NCBI GenBank assembly: GCA_037176725.1
Contig: JAZBRS010000026.1
Coordinates: forward strand, 63,032,501 to 63,096,500
DNA: 64,000 bases
Direction of reading: 5' to 3'
Source: Posidonia oceanica
Taxonomy: Eukaryota; Streptophyta; Magnoliopsida; Alismatales; Posidoniaceae
Position 1 is the first letter of the stretch; the number at the start of each line of letters is the position of its first letter. The notes beneath the pieces are model-generated. The model did not search any database, was not told the origin of the DNA, and worked only from the letters and a program-made list of their open reading frames with translations. Shown here piece by piece: positions 23,606 through 34,340 of this stretch. A program made the position numbers and the translations under genes.

Positions 23606-23822
23606 ATGAATGTGGGATGGGAGATTATGAGGAGGATTGGCTACTAGGAAGGCCGGGGCTTAGGCCCAGAAGGATCCGGTAAAGGCTAGTGACAAGGAAG
23701 GGAAGGGAGGACTCAGTTTCAACCAGTTCCCAGATGGATGACCATTACAGTGGAATCTACATGAACATTTCACCCGTGTAGGGATCTTCGATCCGAATTC
23801 ATCCGCACTGGGAAATATTATT
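23606..23822 (+). pseudogene. pol: Element A G-patch segment, resumes after N1
   Basis: Directly after the N1 insertion the element A polyprotein resumes with a glycine-rich G-patch motif: GWEIMRRIGY, a stop at 23645, then EGRGLG. Element B has the same motif (WEILLKIGYTLGKGLG, about 39250-39390) after its second protease. G-patch motifs bind nucleic acid or activate helicases in other proteins and occur after the protease in some retroviruses. Further stops follow, and the reading frame changes before 23823. Confidence 0.65.
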
Positions 23823-24394
23823 TTGGCGAAATCAACCAAACACGCTCTCCAAAGTGCAGAGGACACAGCCGATGAAAACATTTCTAGTTTATTCCAAACA
23901 CTTGACTTGCTAGCAGAGCCTCACGCAGGTCAGACTATAAGGGAGTTAACAGTAGAGCCTCACGAAGGTCAGATTGTAGCAGCAGAGCCTCACGAAGGTC
24001 AAACTACAGAAGAGTTGCTTGCAGAGCCTCATGAAGGTCAGACTGCAACATTGCCGCCACCACTATTAGGCGCACCGGCCCCCGAACCTTTGGACAAGCC
24101 ACCTCTTTGTCCTTCTTCTCCCTCTTCTTCCGGCACCGCCACTTCCAAGCCTCCGCTTCCTCCAACTCTGGACATCTCTTCCTCTTTGGAGCAAAGGCCG
24201 AGGCAAACTCTATGCAAGTCGCAACGACTCGTAGATAGGGTTCACCGCCTCACAGTGAATCTCTCTAAAGGTCTGCAGCCTCGAAGACCTGAAATTGACC
24301 CTGACCCAGGGGCACATCATGAGCTTTTCGAAGATGGTGGGAATGTCGACCATGACAAGCCCGCCTAGAATGGCTCCTACCTCTACTGATGGAG
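23823..24394 (+). pseudogene. pol: Element A protease-RT linker with EPHEGQ repeats
   Basis: Open from 23823 to a TAG at 24366. It contains four copies of a short peptide repeat, AEPHEGQ with variants (about 23913, 23954, 23983 and 24021), then a Pro/Ser-rich stretch. No fold is recognised. The same frame continues in the RT domain, separated by several stops at 24366-24420. Element B has an unrelated-looking linker with its own internal duplication at the same place. Confidence 0.55.
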
Positions 24395-24463
24395 GTAACT
24401 CTAGGGGCACCTAGATTTTGTAATTAAAACTTTGTTTAATTCTGCATTGTTTTCATTTCCTAG
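24395..24463 (+). other. Putative intron between protease and RT
   Basis: GGAG|GTAACT at 24395 and a pyrimidine-rich acceptor TTCATTTCCTAG ending at 24463 enclose 69 bp. Stops cluster here, while both flanks are mostly open. Ogre-type Tat elements are known to splice an intron between protease and RT; element B also has stops and an acceptor-like TTACTTCCTAG in this place (about 40090-40110). Confidence 0.35.
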
Positions 24464-26300
24464 GAATAAAACTGATTTATTTTCTATTTTCAATAAGGGA
24501 GAGGATCACCATGTTAGTTCTAGCAGCTCGCAGTCGACTTCTACCACCGCTTCCAAGACTGTGCGCGTGTGTCAATACACGGAGGCATTGCCTCAGGAGC
24601 TAGCTATTACTAACATGGTCTTCCTAGTAGAAGAATTTGACTGGTTTGGGAAGTGTGTAGGGATAGAGGCATACGAGCTGGTTAGCTGTAGTGATGAGGA
24701 AGAAGATCAAGAAGCCGACTCAGACCCCCTTAAGCACCTCATGGACAAATATGATGAGCAAACGAAGGCAGCCGAAGAAGAGACAGTGGAGGTCAATCTG
24801 GGGACTACAAAAGAGCCAAAACCAATACTCATAAGTGCAAGTTTGAGCCCAAAAGAACAGCAGGAAATGGTGCAAATCTTGAGGGAGTTCGTGGATGTGT
24901 TGGCCTTCAAGTACGAGGACATGCCTGGCCTACAATCAACACTAGTGGAACACCTGCTTCCACTAAACTCTGAAGCAAAACCCATCAAGCAGAAATTGAG
25001 GCGATTAAGGCCGGAGCTCGCGCTTAAAGTCAAAGAAGAAATTGACAAGCTCCACAAGGCAAAGTTCATTAGGGTGGTTGTGTACCCCAGTTGGGTCTCA
25101 AATATAGTGCCGGTGGCCAAGAAGGATGGGAAATTTCAGGTTTGCATTGACTATCGCAACCTCAACGCCACTTGTCCCAAGGACGACTTCCCTTTGCCAC
25201 ATATTGACTTGCTAGTGGACAATACAGCAAGATTTGAGATGCTATCTTTCATGGTTGGTTTCTCCGGTTACAACCAAACCAATTTAGCAAAGGAAGACTA
25301 AGAGAAGACATCGTTCATCACGCCATGGGGGACATACTGCTATGTAGTCATGCCATTTGGTCTCAAGAACGCCGGCGCAACATATCAGAGAGCAATGATG
25401 GCCATCTTCCACGACATGATGCACGATTGCATGAAAGTGTACGTTGACGACATCTTAATCAAATCAAGGACCAGGGAAGGACACTTTGAAGTACTGAGAA
25501 GGATACTGAGCAGAGCAAGGCAATTTCAGCTAAAAATGAACCTGAAGAAGTGCATGTTTGGGGTAACTGTCGGGAAGCTACAGGACTTCATCATCAGTAA
25601 AAGAGGAATCGAGGTGGACCCACAGAAAGCTAGAGCAATAGCACAGATGCCCCCGCCCCAAAACATCAAGGAGCTCAGAGGACTTATAGGCTGCTTGCAG
25701 TTCATCAGAAGATTTATCTCACAACACGTTGATCGATGTAAGCCATTTTATGAGCCATTAAAAGGAGGAAGGGAATTTACTTGGGATCAGAAATACCTTA
25801 AAGCTTTTGATGAGCTCAAAGCATACCTCATGAATCCCCCAGTCTTATCAACGCTTATATCAAGGAAGCCTTTGTTACTCTATGTGGCAGTCACTGCATC
25901 ATCAATAGGAGTAGTGCTAGCTCAACATGGTGAGGATGGAAAGAAGGAGAAAGCTATCTACTACCTGAGTAGAACCTTCCTGGATTATGTAGAGAAGTAT
26001 ACAGTCATAGAAAAGCATTGCTTGGCCTTGGTATGGGCATCTCAAAAGCTAAGACACTACTTCCTAGCCCATAAAGTCTGTTACATCGCCAAGATGGACC
26101 CAATCAAATACATGTTCGAGAAACCAGCCCTCTCTGGAAGGTTGGCAAGATGGCAGCTCCTCCTCATTGAATTTGACCTGCAATATGTACCTCAGAAAGC
26201 GGTCAAGGGGCAAGCCATTGCATATCACTTGGCGGAATTACCAATAGAAGATTATCAACCAATCCGAACAGACTTCCCCGATGAGGAAATACTGGAAATA
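24464..26300 (+). pseudogene. pol: Element A reverse transcriptase and RNase H
   Basis: Would copy element RNA to DNA. The RT domain begins near 24950 with LRRLRPELALKVKEEIDKL and VYPSWVSNIVPV; the palm has the catalytic YVDD (25440-25451) and the PFGLKNAGATYQRAM motif. The thumb and connection follow, then a Ty3/gypsy RNase H (LLYVAVTASSIGVVLAQ, YLSRTF, CLALVWASQKLRHYF) to about 26240. One in-frame TAA lies at 25299, in LAKED-stop-EKTSF, between conserved blocks. Otherwise the frame is intact, the best preserved part of element A. Length and order fit a Tat-lineage pol. Confidence 0.9.
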
Positions 26301-26807
26301 CAAGCTACAGAGTCTCCCACTCAACAGTGGACTCTCTACTTTGATGGAGCACTCAACAGAGAAGGGACAGGCATCAGAGTAGCACTTCTCACTCTAGAAG
26401 GAGTTCTCATCCCCCGAGCTGTACAGCTAAACTTCACCGCAAATACCAATAATGTTGTAGAGTACGAGGCCTTGATCCTCGGACTACGCCTAGCACTGGA
26501 GCTAGGGGCAAAGTGGTTAAAACTCATCGGAGACTCCCAGTTGGTTCTAAGGCAAATTCTGAACAAGTATAGAACCCTCAACCCAAGGCTAGAAGAGTAC
26601 AAAGGCATTGCTCGCCTCCTATTGGCCCGGTTTCAGCAAGTGGTGTATGTCCATACCCTCCGGAGTCATAACCTACTAGCAGATGCTCTCGCTTCATTGG
26701 CTTCCTCAATCGAGTTCCCCATCAATGTCCGGGAGCAAACAATAATGGTACAACAACACGGGACACCTGCCATTGACTCAACTGAGCCATGGGCCTTGGA
26801 GTTTAGA
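26301..26807 (+). pseudogene. pol: Element A second (plant/archaeal-type) RNase H
   Basis: A second RNase H-like domain follows the retroviral-type one: WTLYFDGALNREGTG, then EYEALILGLRLALELGAKWL, GDSQLVLRQI and NLLADALASLAS. The carboxylates in FDG, EYEAL, GDSQ and ADALA are in the positions of the four acidic active-site residues. A dual RNase H is a hallmark of the Tat lineage of plant Ty3/gypsy elements. The domain lies in the RT frame; that frame ends at a TAG (26808-26810). Confidence 0.85.
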
Positions 26808-26810
26808 TAG

Positions 26811-28114
26811 AAAGCTGGGGAATCAAAGGCAGCCAAGTTCGAAGTTTGCTACAACATAGAGGATGATGGGAACCCATGGTTCTTTGACATCCAGAACTAC
26901 ATTCAAGATGGGATCTTCCTCGACTATGCAACTTCACAAGACAGCGAAGCAGTTAGGAGAATGGCCACAAGATACTTCATGAGAGCCGAAGTCCTTTCCA
27001 AAAGGTCTTTCAGCAGAATAGAATTGCGCTGCGTCACTTATGAGGAGGTTGAAGTTATCATCGGAGAGATGCATGAAGGCATATGTGGAGGACACATTAG
27101 TTCTCAGTTCATGGCAAAAATGATAATGCGCAGAGGGTACTATTGGCCCACAATGGAGGCAGATTGTGCAAACAAGGTGAGAAGGTGCAGGCAATGCCAG
27201 ATCCATGCAGACAGAATACATGCACCAGCATCAGTGTTAAATCCGACTCAAGCAGCATGACATTTCTCCATGTGGACATTTGATGTCATAGGACCCTTCG
27301 ACACTGAAAAGCAGAATAGATTCATACTCACAGCCACTGAATACTTCACCAAATGGGCTAAAGCAGAAGCGTTCACTAAAATCAAAGCTTCAAATCTTTG
27401 CAAGTTCGTGCGGAAAAATATCCTTTCAAGGTTCGGGATACCAAAGAAACTAGTAGCAGACAATGACGCAATCTTCGTATCCCAAGACTTCAAAAAACTT
27501 TGTAAGAAGTTTAAGATTGAATTGCATCATTCGTCGCCATATTACCCCCAAGGTAATGGGCAAGCTGAAGCTACTAATAAAACATTAATCCGAATCCTTA
27601 ATAAAACGACAGAAGGAGCCAAGGGACATGATTGGACAGATAAGCTAATTGATACCTTATGGGCCTATCGAACCTCCATAAGAACGCCTACAGGTCAAAC
27701 CCCGTTTGCGCTTACTTATGGTATGGAGATAGTAGTCCCTTTTGAGATCATGGTCCCCTCATCTAGGGTACAAGTCGACGATGAGATAAATGCCGAGGAT
27801 AAGAGGCAATTATTAAATCTATAGTTGGATTTGTTAGATGAGAAGCGGTTGCAAGTAGCTGAGCATGCACGTCTCTACCAAGAATGACTTGCAAGAGCAT
27901 ATAAGAAGCAAGTAATTGAACGTAAATTCAATGTTGGTGAATGGGTGCTTAAAGAAATCCTTCCTCGCAAGCATGGGAAACTGAGACCAAATTGGGAAGG
28001 ACCATACTTGGTGGTTGAGGCATATCCAGGCAATGCCTATTGTTTGGCCAGAGAGGATGGCATTAGGCTTGAATATCCTCAGAATGCATTGCACCTCAAG
28101 AGGTACTACCCTTG
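26811..28114 (+). pseudogene. pol: Element A integrase
   Basis: Would insert the DNA copy. The N-terminal zinc-binding region (HEGICGGH ... CRQC, about 27070-27200) is followed by the catalytic core with D (TFDVIGP), D (VADNDAIF) and E (GQAEATNK), so the DDE triad is present. The C-terminal part (FNVGEWVLKEILPRKHGKLRPNWEGPYLV) reaches about 28090. Stops at 26808, 27258, 27822 and 27884 interrupt it in one frame. The integrase of element B lacks the part carrying the glutamate, so this is the only complete integrase layout in the window. Confidence 0.88.
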
Positions 28115-29594
28115 ACATGCACACTGAGCCATTAGACTACCTGTGCTTGAGGACCTACTGTTCCCGAAGCCTATGAGTCATACCCTAACCTCACCTCACA
28201 AACACCTTGTGGGAGAAGGAGGGAAAATGGACCGACACTGAGATAGAGGCAAATCATAAGGAGTCCCCTCACAGTTCATGAACAACAAGTCCGCACACAT
28301 CCCTTGAGTCAAACACGTTACCCTAGTACAAATTGGGTAGGCGTCTAAAGCCAAAACTTAGAAGCACAGAAAAGAGGAGAGTGTAACAAATAGAAGAGGG
28401 TCTCGGTCCGTCGAGGAACGAGTTTCCATTGGCCGAGCACTCAAACGGGGTGAGACTACTTGCCAAAGTACCCAGAAAGAAAAAAAGAGAAAAGGGAAAA
28501 GAAAAGAAGGCAGCAAAGAAGCTGTCCATGTGCAAGAAAAGAAAGAGAATGGAAAAGAAAGCAGCAAAGAAGCTGTCCAGGAGTTAAAACTAAAAAAAGA
28601 AATTGGGAAAATACTAAGGCGCAGTAGGAATCAACCCTGAACTAGGAGGGGTATAGGCTTCAAATCTTCAGCCGACATCTTAGGATAGGACATTGACCTT
28701 CCTTCCACCCACATCCTGCACCGTACACATTAGAGGCAAGGGGCAGAAGCCTGGGTCTAGGGGCAGTCAGGTGCCAAAATAAGCCAGAAGTATTCATGGC
28801 TTTGAGATGCACAAGGGACCAAACTGTAAAGGTTTTCCAACCATGAGGTCTTCTGTTTCCCAACTTCTTGAAAGATTCTTCTTCCCTTATGAAAAATCCC
28901 AAAAAAAAAAAGATAAAACCAAAAATCCAAAAAAATGATAAAATAAAAAATCCAGAAAAATGTTAAAACCAAAAATCCAAAAAAATCATAAAACCAAAAC
29001 TCCAAAAAAATGATAAAATCAAAAATCCAAAAAAATGATAAAATCAAAAATCCAAAAAATGATAAAATCAAAAATAAAAAAAATGATAAAACCAAAAATC
29101 CAAAAAATGATAAAACCAAAAATTCAAAAAATGATAAAGTCAAAAATCCAAAATCTACCCAACCAACATCACCTCATGAAACTGATAATAAGTAAGGCCA
29201 ATGATGCAAAAATTTAGAAAATTTTATGACTCCGCGTCGTACTTGACCCCTCCTATTTAGGACGGTCACTTGGTATTCACCTATGAGGCAAGACTGGGAT
29301 CTCGAGAAGAGACAGTCCCTCGTCTGGCATATCATCTTTAGACAACAATGTTGAGGCCAATGCTTGTTATTCAAAACCTAAGTTTCCCTAACTTTTCATT
29401 GCATTAAGACCTTTTTCTTTTCATAGCATTAGGTTGGTTTAAAGCATGCATTGTATAGATGTTGTTCCTAAGTTTTCTGAAGCCATGTTAGGAACGTGTC
29501 TGAGTTTTCAGATGTCACTTTGGACTAGGGGCAATAATACTCCTAGATGGAATAACAAATTTGCCAAGATTGTGCAGAAGAACAGTTCAGAGGC
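28115..29594 (+). other. Element A spacer after pol
   Basis: No gene. Short ORFs here are by-products of the A-rich array at 28890-29155. The region is collinear with element B 43231-44172. Confidence 0.6.
28890..29155 (+). repeat. 26-27 bp A-rich tandem array
   Basis: About ten copies of a unit like CCAAAAATCCAAAAAAATGATAAAA. Element B has four copies of a related unit at the same point after pol (43531-43641), so the array is an old component of this family. Confidence 0.85.
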
Positions 29595-29693
29595 GTTAAA
29601 CGTGCAAATATCAGCGTCCAACGTTGGACGCATCATCTGAAGCGTATAACGACCAACAGAGGAATATTGGACGCATGGTACTACGCGTCTTAC
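29595..29693 (+). repeat. Paired stem-loop module plus a third hairpin, A spacer
   Basis: Arms start at 29595 (GTTAAACGT), 29614 (GCGTCCAAC), 29623 (GTTGGACGC) and 29642 (GCGTATAAC), all with 10-nt loops; the centre is a perfect 18-bp palindrome. A further unit ATTGGACGC...GCGTCTTAC lies at 29666-29693 with a 10-nt loop. Confidence 0.85.
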
Positions 29694-29823
29694 GTTTTAA
29701 TAGTGACTTAAGCTGCAGATTCCTGATAAAGGGCCCTTAAATGAATGCTAAAGCCACCAGGGAGTATTTCTGAACTCAACACTGTCCAAAGTATGTGAAC
29801 AAGGATGAAAAATAAAAGATATA

Positions 29824-29829
29824 TTTATT
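29824..29829 (-). terminator. Candidate polyadenylation signal of A PMD-a
   Basis: AATAAA on the minus strand about 45 bp beyond the PMD-a stop. Confidence 0.45.
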
Positions 29830-29870
29830 TCCTTGAGGAGATAAAGATACATGGTCCCAAAAATAAAAAA

Positions 29871-31228
29871 TTACAATAATTGCCTATCTAATTGTCTTCT
29901 TCCTTTTCCTACGTAGCACGCCGGTCGCTCCAACCCACTCCTCGGTTTGGGAAGTAGCTTTGAATACCACCTCCAGTGCGCATCCTCCCGTAGTAGGCAG
30001 CAAGTCAAAGGAGCAGTTGATGTCCCATCTGAATCATCATGGCGGTCCAGAGATGACCAAAGAGTCCGAATGTAGTACACCATCACTGCATCAGATGGAA
30101 GACTGTGCTCCCGAATCCGAATACCAGGAATAGAACTTAACCGAGGCAGCACCCCTTTCTTCTGCCCCACCATCTCGAAACAGCGATGGGAGTTATACAC
30201 CACAAAGTGAGTGGGCCCTATCAACTCCAACTCAACTGAAGGACCTCGCTCCTAGTGCTTATGAAAGAAGGGTGTGGAAGGTGCAAAGATATCAATAGAG
30301 GCAAAAGCCAAAGAGCAAACCCTTTCCTCGATCAAATTAGTCCTCGCAAGCTCGAGCCTCGGGAAATGGACCTGTAGCCACCTGGAAAGAAGAAAGGGAG
30401 AGCCTACAAAATCCCCTCCAGTTGAGACACTGGTCAGACCAAGGTATGTAGCTGCAAGGATGGCGACTGACGGAGAACGCCAAAAATGCTCAGTAAGGCC
30501 TATCAGGAACTCAGTGTGATAGACATCCAAAGAGAAGTCTCTGGAGACAAATACAGTAAGACCTCCTATCAGCAAGTGCAGACACATCAGCAATTGATCC
30601 TGGGAAGCAGAGTCCTCGATCCGCTGGAAGCTGTAGTACAAATGTGCCAAGTTGAGTCGGCAACCTCTGGTCACTGGGAAAATAGGCGAAGCAGTGAAGA
30701 TACGGTCTATGAATGTCTGCATATCCGCTGTCCCGCATGGCAATGGAAAATCAATATCTGGTCGAGCCGCTCCAATCTGAGTCACACCAAGCAGGCCATG
30801 AACATCCTCCACTAGGATTGTCATCTCACAGCCCCCGAAGAAGAAAGTATGAGTCTTAGGACTCCAGAAGCCACATGAGGTATGAAGTAGAGGCTAGTCC
30901 AAGGGGGTGTCCAATAAATCTAGAAGTCCACCAAAGCGTGAACGGGTCAAGACAGACTTCCTTTCTCGAGCCCAAAGTACAAAGTCTTTCACCCAAGGAG
31001 AATAGTAAGGGAAGTCATTATCAAAGCAATGTGTTTTTGTGAAATTGAGGATTTCCTACAAACAAAGTTAAAAGCATGAGGAACAAGAGAGAATAGAAGG
31101 ACCAATTGAGAAAATCATACCTTTTTCTCTTTGATATGGGACATCATATGCCCTTCAATCTCCTCCAGAGGTTTTGCAACTCCCTTCTTGTTGTGCATAA
31201 AAACGTTGGAGACTGAACCAAAAGCCAT
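29871..31228 (-). pseudogene. Element A antisense gene PMD-a (plant mobile domain)
   Basis: Antisense to gag-pol. Start ATG at 31228, first exon to 31121, a 65-bp intron (GTATGA...TTTGTAG, 31056-31120, phase 0), then the main exon. The second exon holds the PMD signature: PYYSPWVKDFV, FWSPKTHTFFF, then TILVEDVHGLLGV, and further on LIGGLTVFVSRDFSLD and GSPFLLSRWLQVHF. In-frame TAG codons (near 30899 and 30250) and a late frameshift break it. Read past the shift, the C-terminus is basic (RRKRKKTIR), like a nuclear localisation signal. A TATA-like TTATAAAAG lies near 31325-31332, about 96 bp upstream of the ATG, with stem-loop modules beyond it. PMD proteins are nuclear silencing-related plant proteins often found in transposons; the role here is unknown. 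Confidence 0.75.
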
Positions 31229-32054
31229 GAGAGCAAAAAGGAAGAGAGGAAGAAGCAAAAGGCAAGAGAAAATCAGCAAGGATGTAAGGGGCAAGTGTGC
31301 ACAAGTCCCAAGGGGTGGCCAGGCTTTTATAAGCATAGGAAGACCGTCGGAGATCCTCCATGCGGGCATTGAGAAAATTTCGAAGCATTCCGGAAGATTA
31401 GCCAAGAATAGGAAAGGAAAGAAAAGATTTTGGACTCGCTTCGTTGTACGTGGTGAATACTGCGTCTTACGTTAGCCGCGCCATATCAAGTGCATATGTT
31501 CAAATCAGCTTTCCGACGTTGGATGCAGAAAATCAAGCGGATAACACTGTCCGCACCAGCATACGCGTACAATGTTTTATCAGTGACTTAAGTCACTGAA
31601 CTTGGCTGAAGCTCCCTCTAATCCGTGATTAAGTGGCATAAACCTTGTTTATCAGTCCCAGAGGTTTGTCTAAGTTGAAATACTCGTGTAAGCAGTGGTT
31701 TCATATTTCTTAGACGTCCGGGCCATTCAGAATCACTGGTTATTCATTTCATCAAGTTAATGGCTCGCTTGAGCACCGAGGACTTCAAAACTCAATTTTA
31801 AAGCTCCCAGGTGAAATCTTTCTTTATAATTATGTCATTTACATCTTATTTCACCTGAATATGCTGGTTTCAAGTTAATTTGAATTAAGGGCCATTATTT
31901 TGCTATATTGGTCACTTAAGTTCATTTTAACTTCGAGAAAGGTATTTTAAAAGAGACATTTGACTAGTTTTGCTGAGTGCATAGAAATCTATATCATTTC
32001 AAAATATAACTGTTCTACAAGATCACCAGGGCATACCCCTGAAGTACAAGAAAG
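31229..32054. other. Spacer between A PMD-a and the end of A PMD-b
   Basis: Contains the PMD-a upstream region with a TATA-like box at about 31325-31332 (minus strand) and two stem-loop modules at 31443-31573. The rest (31580-32050) is AT-rich with no gene seen. Confidence 0.5.
31443..31573. repeat. Two paired stem-loop modules upstream of PMD-a
   Basis: Module one: arms at 31443 (GTTGTACGT), 31462 (GCGTCTTAC), 31471 (GTTAGCCGC) and 31490. Module two: 31518 (GTTGGATGC), 31537 (GCGGATAAC), 31546 (ACTGTCCGC) and 31565 (GCGTACAAT). All loops are 10 nt, and arm starts repeat as 0, 19, 28 and 47 in both. They lie 110-250 bp upstream of the minus-strand TATA-like box of PMD-a. Confidence 0.8.
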
Positions 32055-32452
32055 CTAAGGCGCACTCTCTCCCTCACCCTCGGGAACTGAAGGAGGAACC
32101 GGAGAAGGAGCAGTAGGAGGCCGAGGCGACTGGCGAACAGAAACACCCGACGGAGTCCTGGAGACAGACCGAGAGCGATGGCTACCCGACTGGTGGCTCG
32201 GTACAAGAGGAACAGGCACCCCAAACCTGGCACCAGTCATAGAAGCAAACCTCCGATAATGCCCTAGCTCGGACTCAAGCTGAGAGGTGACCTCCGCCGT
32301 ACCCTGCAAAAAGAAGCAGCCAGAATATCAGACACAAGCAAAGACATAGAGGACATAAAGGAGCATTGAATCAAATCATACCGCCTGAGCCAGGGCAATC
32401 TCAGTATCCCTGTCAGCAACCCGCTGCTCTAGCTCCTGAATTCAAGCGTCCC
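32055..32452 (-). pseudogene. Element A antisense PMD-b, 3' part
   Basis: C-terminal end of the gene whose start lies at 54993, severed by insertion of element B at 32452/52125. The exon at 32383-32452 continues a coiled coil (QELEQRVADRDTEIALAQ). It ends at a GTATGA donor; after an intron of about 79 bp (32304-32382) the last exon (32055-32303) encodes a coil start and then a Ser/Pro/Arg-rich tail, ending at a stop at 32055-32057. Confidence 0.65.
32448..32452. repeat. Target site duplication of element B, left
   Basis: GTCCC, identical to 52125-52129. Confidence 0.93.
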
Positions 32453-32835
32453 TGTAGATATCCTATTTTTGCATTTCTGAGAGTTCTTTTGAGGGTAGAA
32501 ACCTTGAAGCGCCCCAAATCTCGTGCCTAAGTTTTGATACTACATCTTCCAGATACTCATGGACTTCTTTAAAGCATCACTTGATTCTACCTAGACTCAG
32601 GTTGTTGGCTGTGGCAGAGCTAACTCACTCGGGCTCATAACTAGTCCGAGTACCCTGGGTATCCTTCACTTTTACTCAGATTTGAAGTTAGATTTGAGTT
32701 AATAGAGATGCTTCCTTGATTTCATAGACTATCTATAGTTTCCCAGCCTTCTATCTTGTTTCCTCTGGCAAAAACCCAGGAAAAGGGCTAGAAATAACCT
32801 AGGCTTGATAGTAGCCGGTTAGGGAGGTGCCTCAG

Positions 32836-33281
32836 CTAGTTGTCGCATCAAGGGGTGACTAGGCTCGTCGCTCGGTGCCCCGCCGACTGATCCAGAAACC
32901 ATCTGAGGAAGCTGCTCAGTCAAAAGCCATCTAAGGAGGCGACCCACCTAGACGCCACCCGGAAAGGCGATTGGACGATCGTGGGCAGCAGTTGCTCCCC
33001 ACTATCCCCTCAACCCTCAGGCGCCACCTCATCAGGCGGCTGAGCGGTTGTGGAACCGCCTTGGTCTTCCCCACGATCCTTGACCATCAGGCGTTGTTCT
33101 ATGCGGCGACTAACCATCGTGGCTCCTTTTGAACCGCTTTTCCACAGTTATTTTCCACTCCCCCCTCGACCGTTAGGCACCACCTGAGCCGGCGACCAAT
33201 AATCGTGGCCTCGTTCCCGGGTCCTCCCACACTTTGACTGAGTGGTTGCTAGCCTTAGGCGCCGCTTGAACCGGCGACTAA
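32836..33281 (+). repeat. Stem-loop units in the B U3
   Basis: Five contiguous units start at 32836, 32864, 32892, 32920 and 32948, an exact 28-bp period of 8-nt arm, 11-nt loop, 8-nt arm and one base. Typical arms are CTAGTYGC and GCGACTAG. Four single units follow at 33017, 33087, 33173 and 33255, with arms like TTAGGCGC and GCGACTAA. Loops differ in sequence but are always 11 nt. The run is copied in the 3' LTR from 50953. Confidence 0.8.
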
Positions 33282-33342
33282 CCCTAACTGCCATTTTTTT
33301 CTAGAATTTTCTGAACTCCAACCGTCCTCACACCCCTAGAGT

Positions 33343-33352
33343 CTATAAATAG
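33343..33352 (+). promoter_or_regulatory. TATA box of the B 5' LTR
   Basis: CTATAAATAG is a strong plant TATA box, repeated at 51460-51469 in the 3' LTR. It places transcription start near 33375 and makes the stem-loop units upstream promoter elements. Confidence 0.75.
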
Positions 33353-34010
33353 ACCTTCTAGGTCAGTGGTTTGAGGGTCGGAATTTTAGAGAGAGAATCC
33401 CCCCTAGAGAGGAATTTCCAAAAGAGACAGAGCCCTGTCAGTTGTGAGCCACCTTCAGAGAACTAGACTTCCAACCCAGAAACTCTATCTCCTCTCCCAA
33501 ATAGGCTACCAACCTGAGCTTCTACCTCCGATCCCGGAAATCCTTTGCTACGCTGGAGCTCCGACCGTGCTTCCTTCCAACCTCATTGCATACAGCATAA
33601 GGGTGAAAGGGAGTATCTTCTTCCAATCTAATTTCTTATTGCATCTCTTTACATTCCTTAGCATAGGATCATAGCATATGCATGCGGGGAACAACCCCTG
33701 GTCAGTATTTGTTTCTTTCAGTCATGTCGTTTCATTTATTTCTGTCACTGACTACTACACTTAAACTCATTTAGATCTATGTTGTTTTGTTTTGAAGGAA
33801 AGGAAGGAACTCACGTAGCACGAGGAAGCCACTAGACGACATCCTGCCGTCGATCTAGTGGTCCGAGGACCCACATCATCATAGTCTCCCCCCCAGGTGT
33901 CTTGTCTGCCCAAAGGTGAGTGGCGATCACAACAAAAGCTATCGACGTCGTGGAAGCGCTGACATCTTCTCAAACACACACCCCCCAAAATTCCACACTA
34001 CAGACAGAAG

Positions 34011-34028
34011 TGGCGATCACGGTGGGAC
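34011..34028 (+). other. Primer-binding site of element B
   Basis: TGGCGATCACGGTGGGAC, four bases after the LTR end and identical to the site of element A. Confidence 0.85.
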
Positions 34029-34257
34029 TCGGCTTTAGCCAACCCCTGTGCTACGTGAGTCAGTTCCTCCCTTTCTTTCCATCAATCTCATAGATTTAGG
34101 AGTTGTTTTTTTTGGGTTCGGGTAATCGTACGCTTAGGTTTTCACGATACCCCAAACCTTTTCTCATTTTTTTTCTCTCTTCTTCTGTTTCTGACATCAG
34201 TAAAAACCCAAGCTCCAATAGCTGGGACCGTTTTACTGAGGTCAGAACACTGTGCTG

Positions 34258-34340
34258 CTAGCCGCCTGTCCCAGAAGTGTCTATCCTAGCCGCTCCTCCA
34301 GAGGGCGACTGATAGAGACACCGCTTATACAGGCGACTTC
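34258..34340 (+). repeat. Three phased stem-loop units, B leader 1
   Basis: Units start at 34258, 34286 and 34314 (28-bp period). The first two open with CTAGCCGC; closing arms are GTGTCTAT, GCGACTGA and GCGACTTC. All three loops are 11 nt and differ in sequence. Confidence 0.8.

Larger units (their letters stand above)
32453..34006 (+). repeat. Element B 5' LTR
   Basis: 1,554 bp, from TGTAGATATCC to CTACAGACA. The U3 carries nine stem-loop units upstream of a TATA box at 33343. By eye it differs from the 3' LTR by a few per cent, including many C/T and G/A changes. Confidence 0.95.

Noticed and set aside
28757..29143. Minus-strand ORF rich in Phe, Leu and Ile, like a membrane protein
   Set aside because: It is the reverse reading of the A-rich tandem array.
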